Source: Methylobacterium gossipiicola (lineage in GTDB: Bacteria > Pseudomonadota > Alphaproteobacteria > Rhizobiales > Beijerinckiaceae). Taken from it: DNA of 64,000 nucleotides. The translations under genes were made by a program, and so were the position numbers. This document shows, piece after piece, positions 62,853 through 64,000 of this stretch (position 1 is the first letter of the stretch; every line of letters begins with the position of its first letter). Under the pieces are notes generated by a model. The model ran no database searches and had not been told where the DNA came from. It saw only the letters and a list, made by a program, of their open reading frames with translations. The stretch is taken from assembly GCF_900113485.1 (NCBI RefSeq), contig NZ_FOPM01000005.1:180727-244726 (forward strand), given 5' to 3'.

Positions 62853-63694
62853 GTGTTTGATCCCGCGGTGTGGTGGTACGATTAACCACCATGCTGCGAG
62901 GGATGCGCTATGGGCCAGGTTCTTCATGAAAGCGCCACGACGACAGAGGCAGTCCGTCGCGCAATCCAGCTCCGTGAAGAGAGCGTAAGAGCGCTGGCCA
63001 AGCGCTACGGCGTCAGCCCGACGACGGTGCAGAAGTGGCGCAAACGGACGAGCACAGTGGATGCCCGGATGGGCCCAAAGGAACCGCGCTCCACCGTGCT
63101 CACCGTCGAGGAGGAAGCGATCATTGTCGCCTTCCGCCGGCATACCCTGCTGCCGCTTGACGACTACCTCTATGGCTTGCAGCCGACGATCCAGCACCTG
63201 ACGCGATCCTCGCTGCATCGCCGCCTGGAACGGCACGGCATCAGCCGACTACCCGAGATCGAAGGCGACAAACCCAAGAAGCAGCGCTTTGCGACCGACG
63301 CCATTGGCTACGTCCACATCAACATCGCCGAGGTGAGCACGGCCGAAGGTAAGCTCAGGCTTTTCGTAGCCATTGATCGAACCGGCAAATTTGCCTTCGG
63401 GCGGCTCGTGGAGAGCGCCGGCAAGATGGAGGCAGCCCAGTTTCTCCGCGACTTCATCGAGGCGGTGCCTTACCGCATCCACACCGTGCTCACAGACAAC
63501 GGCGTTCAGTTCACATCACGTCGACAGGACATCTACGATAGTCAGCATATCCTCGACCGCGTCTGCGACGAGCACGACATCGAGCATCGGCTGACCAAGG
63601 TGAACCATCCTTGGACCAACGGGCAGGTCGAGCGGATGAATCGCACCATCAAGGATGCGACGGTCAAGCGCTACCACTACGACAGCCACGACTA
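62853..63694 (+). mobile_element. IS481-family element, interrupted and incomplete
   Basis: The left end is recognisable by the TGTTTGATCCCGCGG-type terminal sequence at about 62854, next to a CTAG at 62849-62852 that may be target sequence. The right part is missing: the transposase is cut after residue 261 and another element starts. No right terminal repeat can be seen. Confidence 0.75.
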
Positions 63695-63695
63695 G
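62910..63695 (+). pseudogene. IS481-type transposase, truncated and with altered first catalytic residue
   Basis: Residues 1-45 form a helix-turn-helix (ALAKRYGVSPTTVQKWRKR). The integrase core has Asp196 in LTDNGVQF and Glu241 in NGQVERMNRTIKD, but the first acidic residue, normally in GYxHIDIAEV, is Asn138 (HINIAEV). The frame ends SHD at a stop created by the incoming element, where relatives continue for about 50 residues (a QLRxHLADF-like end). It is therefore probably doubly inactive. ATG 62910. Confidence 0.82.
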
Positions 63696-64000
63696 GGCCT
63701 GTCGTCGCTTGAACGGATTGGCGCGTTTTGCGTTTTCGTCTCTCTGATTGCGGGAGGGACGATGCTGAGCGACGCGCAATGGTCTGAACTGGAGCCTCTG
63801 GTCGAGGCGTGCCGGCCCAAGGCCAAGACGCCGCCGCAGGACCTGCAACGCACGCTCTCGGCGATCCTGTGGCGGCATCGGAACGGCGCCAAATGGCGGG
63901 CGATCCCGGAGGAACTGGGTCCGTGGTGGCGGGCCGCCCAGATCTTCATCCGCTGGTCCCGGGCCGGTGTCTGGGAGCGGCTGCTCAGCCTGGTGCAGGA
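63695..64000 (+). mobile_element. left end of an IS5-family (IS427-type) element, cut by the window
   Basis: The probable left end GGGCCTGTCGTCGC starts at 63695, immediately after the interrupted IS481 transposase. It carries the start of an IS5-type transposase. The right end lies outside the window. Confidence 0.75.
63762..64000 (+). CDS. IS5-family (DUF4096) transposase, 5' part
   Basis: The first 79 residues are visible: MLSDAQWSELEPLVEACRPK, LSAILWRHRNGAKWRAIPEELGPWW. This is the DUF4096 N-terminal domain of IS5/IS427 transposases; the DDE core is beyond the edge. A GGGAGGGAC stretch precedes the ATG. Its insertion broke the IS481 transposase. Confidence 0.88.
   Translation, partial: MLSDAQWSELEPLVEACRPKAKTPPQDLQRTLSAILWRHRNGAKWRAIPEELGPWWRAAQIFIRWSRAGVWERLLSLVQ

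Noticed and set aside
1..64000. CRISPR arrays, rRNA genes, prophage or replication origin
   Set aside because: No regularly spaced repeats, rRNA sequence, phage structural genes or DnaA-box clusters were seen; only one tRNA is present.

Overview
The window is high-GC DNA from a methylotrophic alphaproteobacterium, most likely Methylobacterium, Methylorubrum or a close relative. Supporting genes are two copies of the PQQ precursor peptide gene pqqA, a mesaconyl-CoA hydratase of the ethylmalonyl-CoA pathway, an alphaproteobacterial cytochrome bc1 operon, small DUF1674 and DUF2794 genes, and a his-DUF2628-coaA block typical of Rhizobiales. The genus call is inference; no rRNA is present.

Layout. 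1-3.4 kb: end of an unknown gene, a GT4 glycosyltransferase, two small unknown genes and a split YeeE/YedE transporter pair. 3.4-9.7 kb: an L,D-transpeptidase-like lipoprotein with altered active-site residues, then two large sensor kinases, a PAS/hybrid histidine kinase and a bacteriophytochrome kinase with an N-terminal photoactive-yellow-protein-like domain. 9.8-21.3 kb: a Wzx/Wzy-type surface polysaccharide locus with an acyltransferase, flippase, two glycosyltransferases, GH5 hydrolase, Wzy/O-antigen-ligase-like protein, Wzz/Wzc-like protein with a degraded kinase domain, and a GINT1_N-type protein. 21.4-25 kb: an FAD oxidoreductase, tandem pqqA genes with their own terminator and no pqqBCDE, and MgtE. 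25-28 kb: the bc1 complex. 28-34 kb: mtnP, then hisB-DUF2628-hisH-hisA-hisF-hisE-coaA. 34-45 kb: a CNNM-type protein, thpR, a tesA/ybbA/ybbP-like group, a Bax-inhibitor-1 protein, DUF2794, a candidate structured RNA ahead of bluB, a second L,D-transpeptidase, an SDHAF4-like gene, rsmB and a tRNA-Ala. 45-53.6 kb: YggT, mesaconyl-CoA hydratase, a TSUP exporter, a third L,D-transpeptidase and an RND efflux pair. 53.7-61.7 kb: sdhCDAB, a DASS anion transporter, a tandem GT2 glycosyltransferase and a basic small protein behind a possible stress promoter. 61.9-64 kb: argC, then an IS481 element interrupted by an IS5-family element that runs off the end.

How the parts fit. Much of the window is core metabolism (bc1, succinate dehydrogenase, histidine, CoA, arginine, the ethylmalonyl-CoA pathway). 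The accessory parts are the light/PAS sensor pair, the polysaccharide locus, the orphan tandem pqqA and the nested insertion sequences. The points most worth a second look are the PYP-like domain that lacks the chromophore cysteine, the tandem pqqA cassette, the rod-shaped RNA candidate upstream of bluB, and several proteins whose family-defining catalytic residues are changed.
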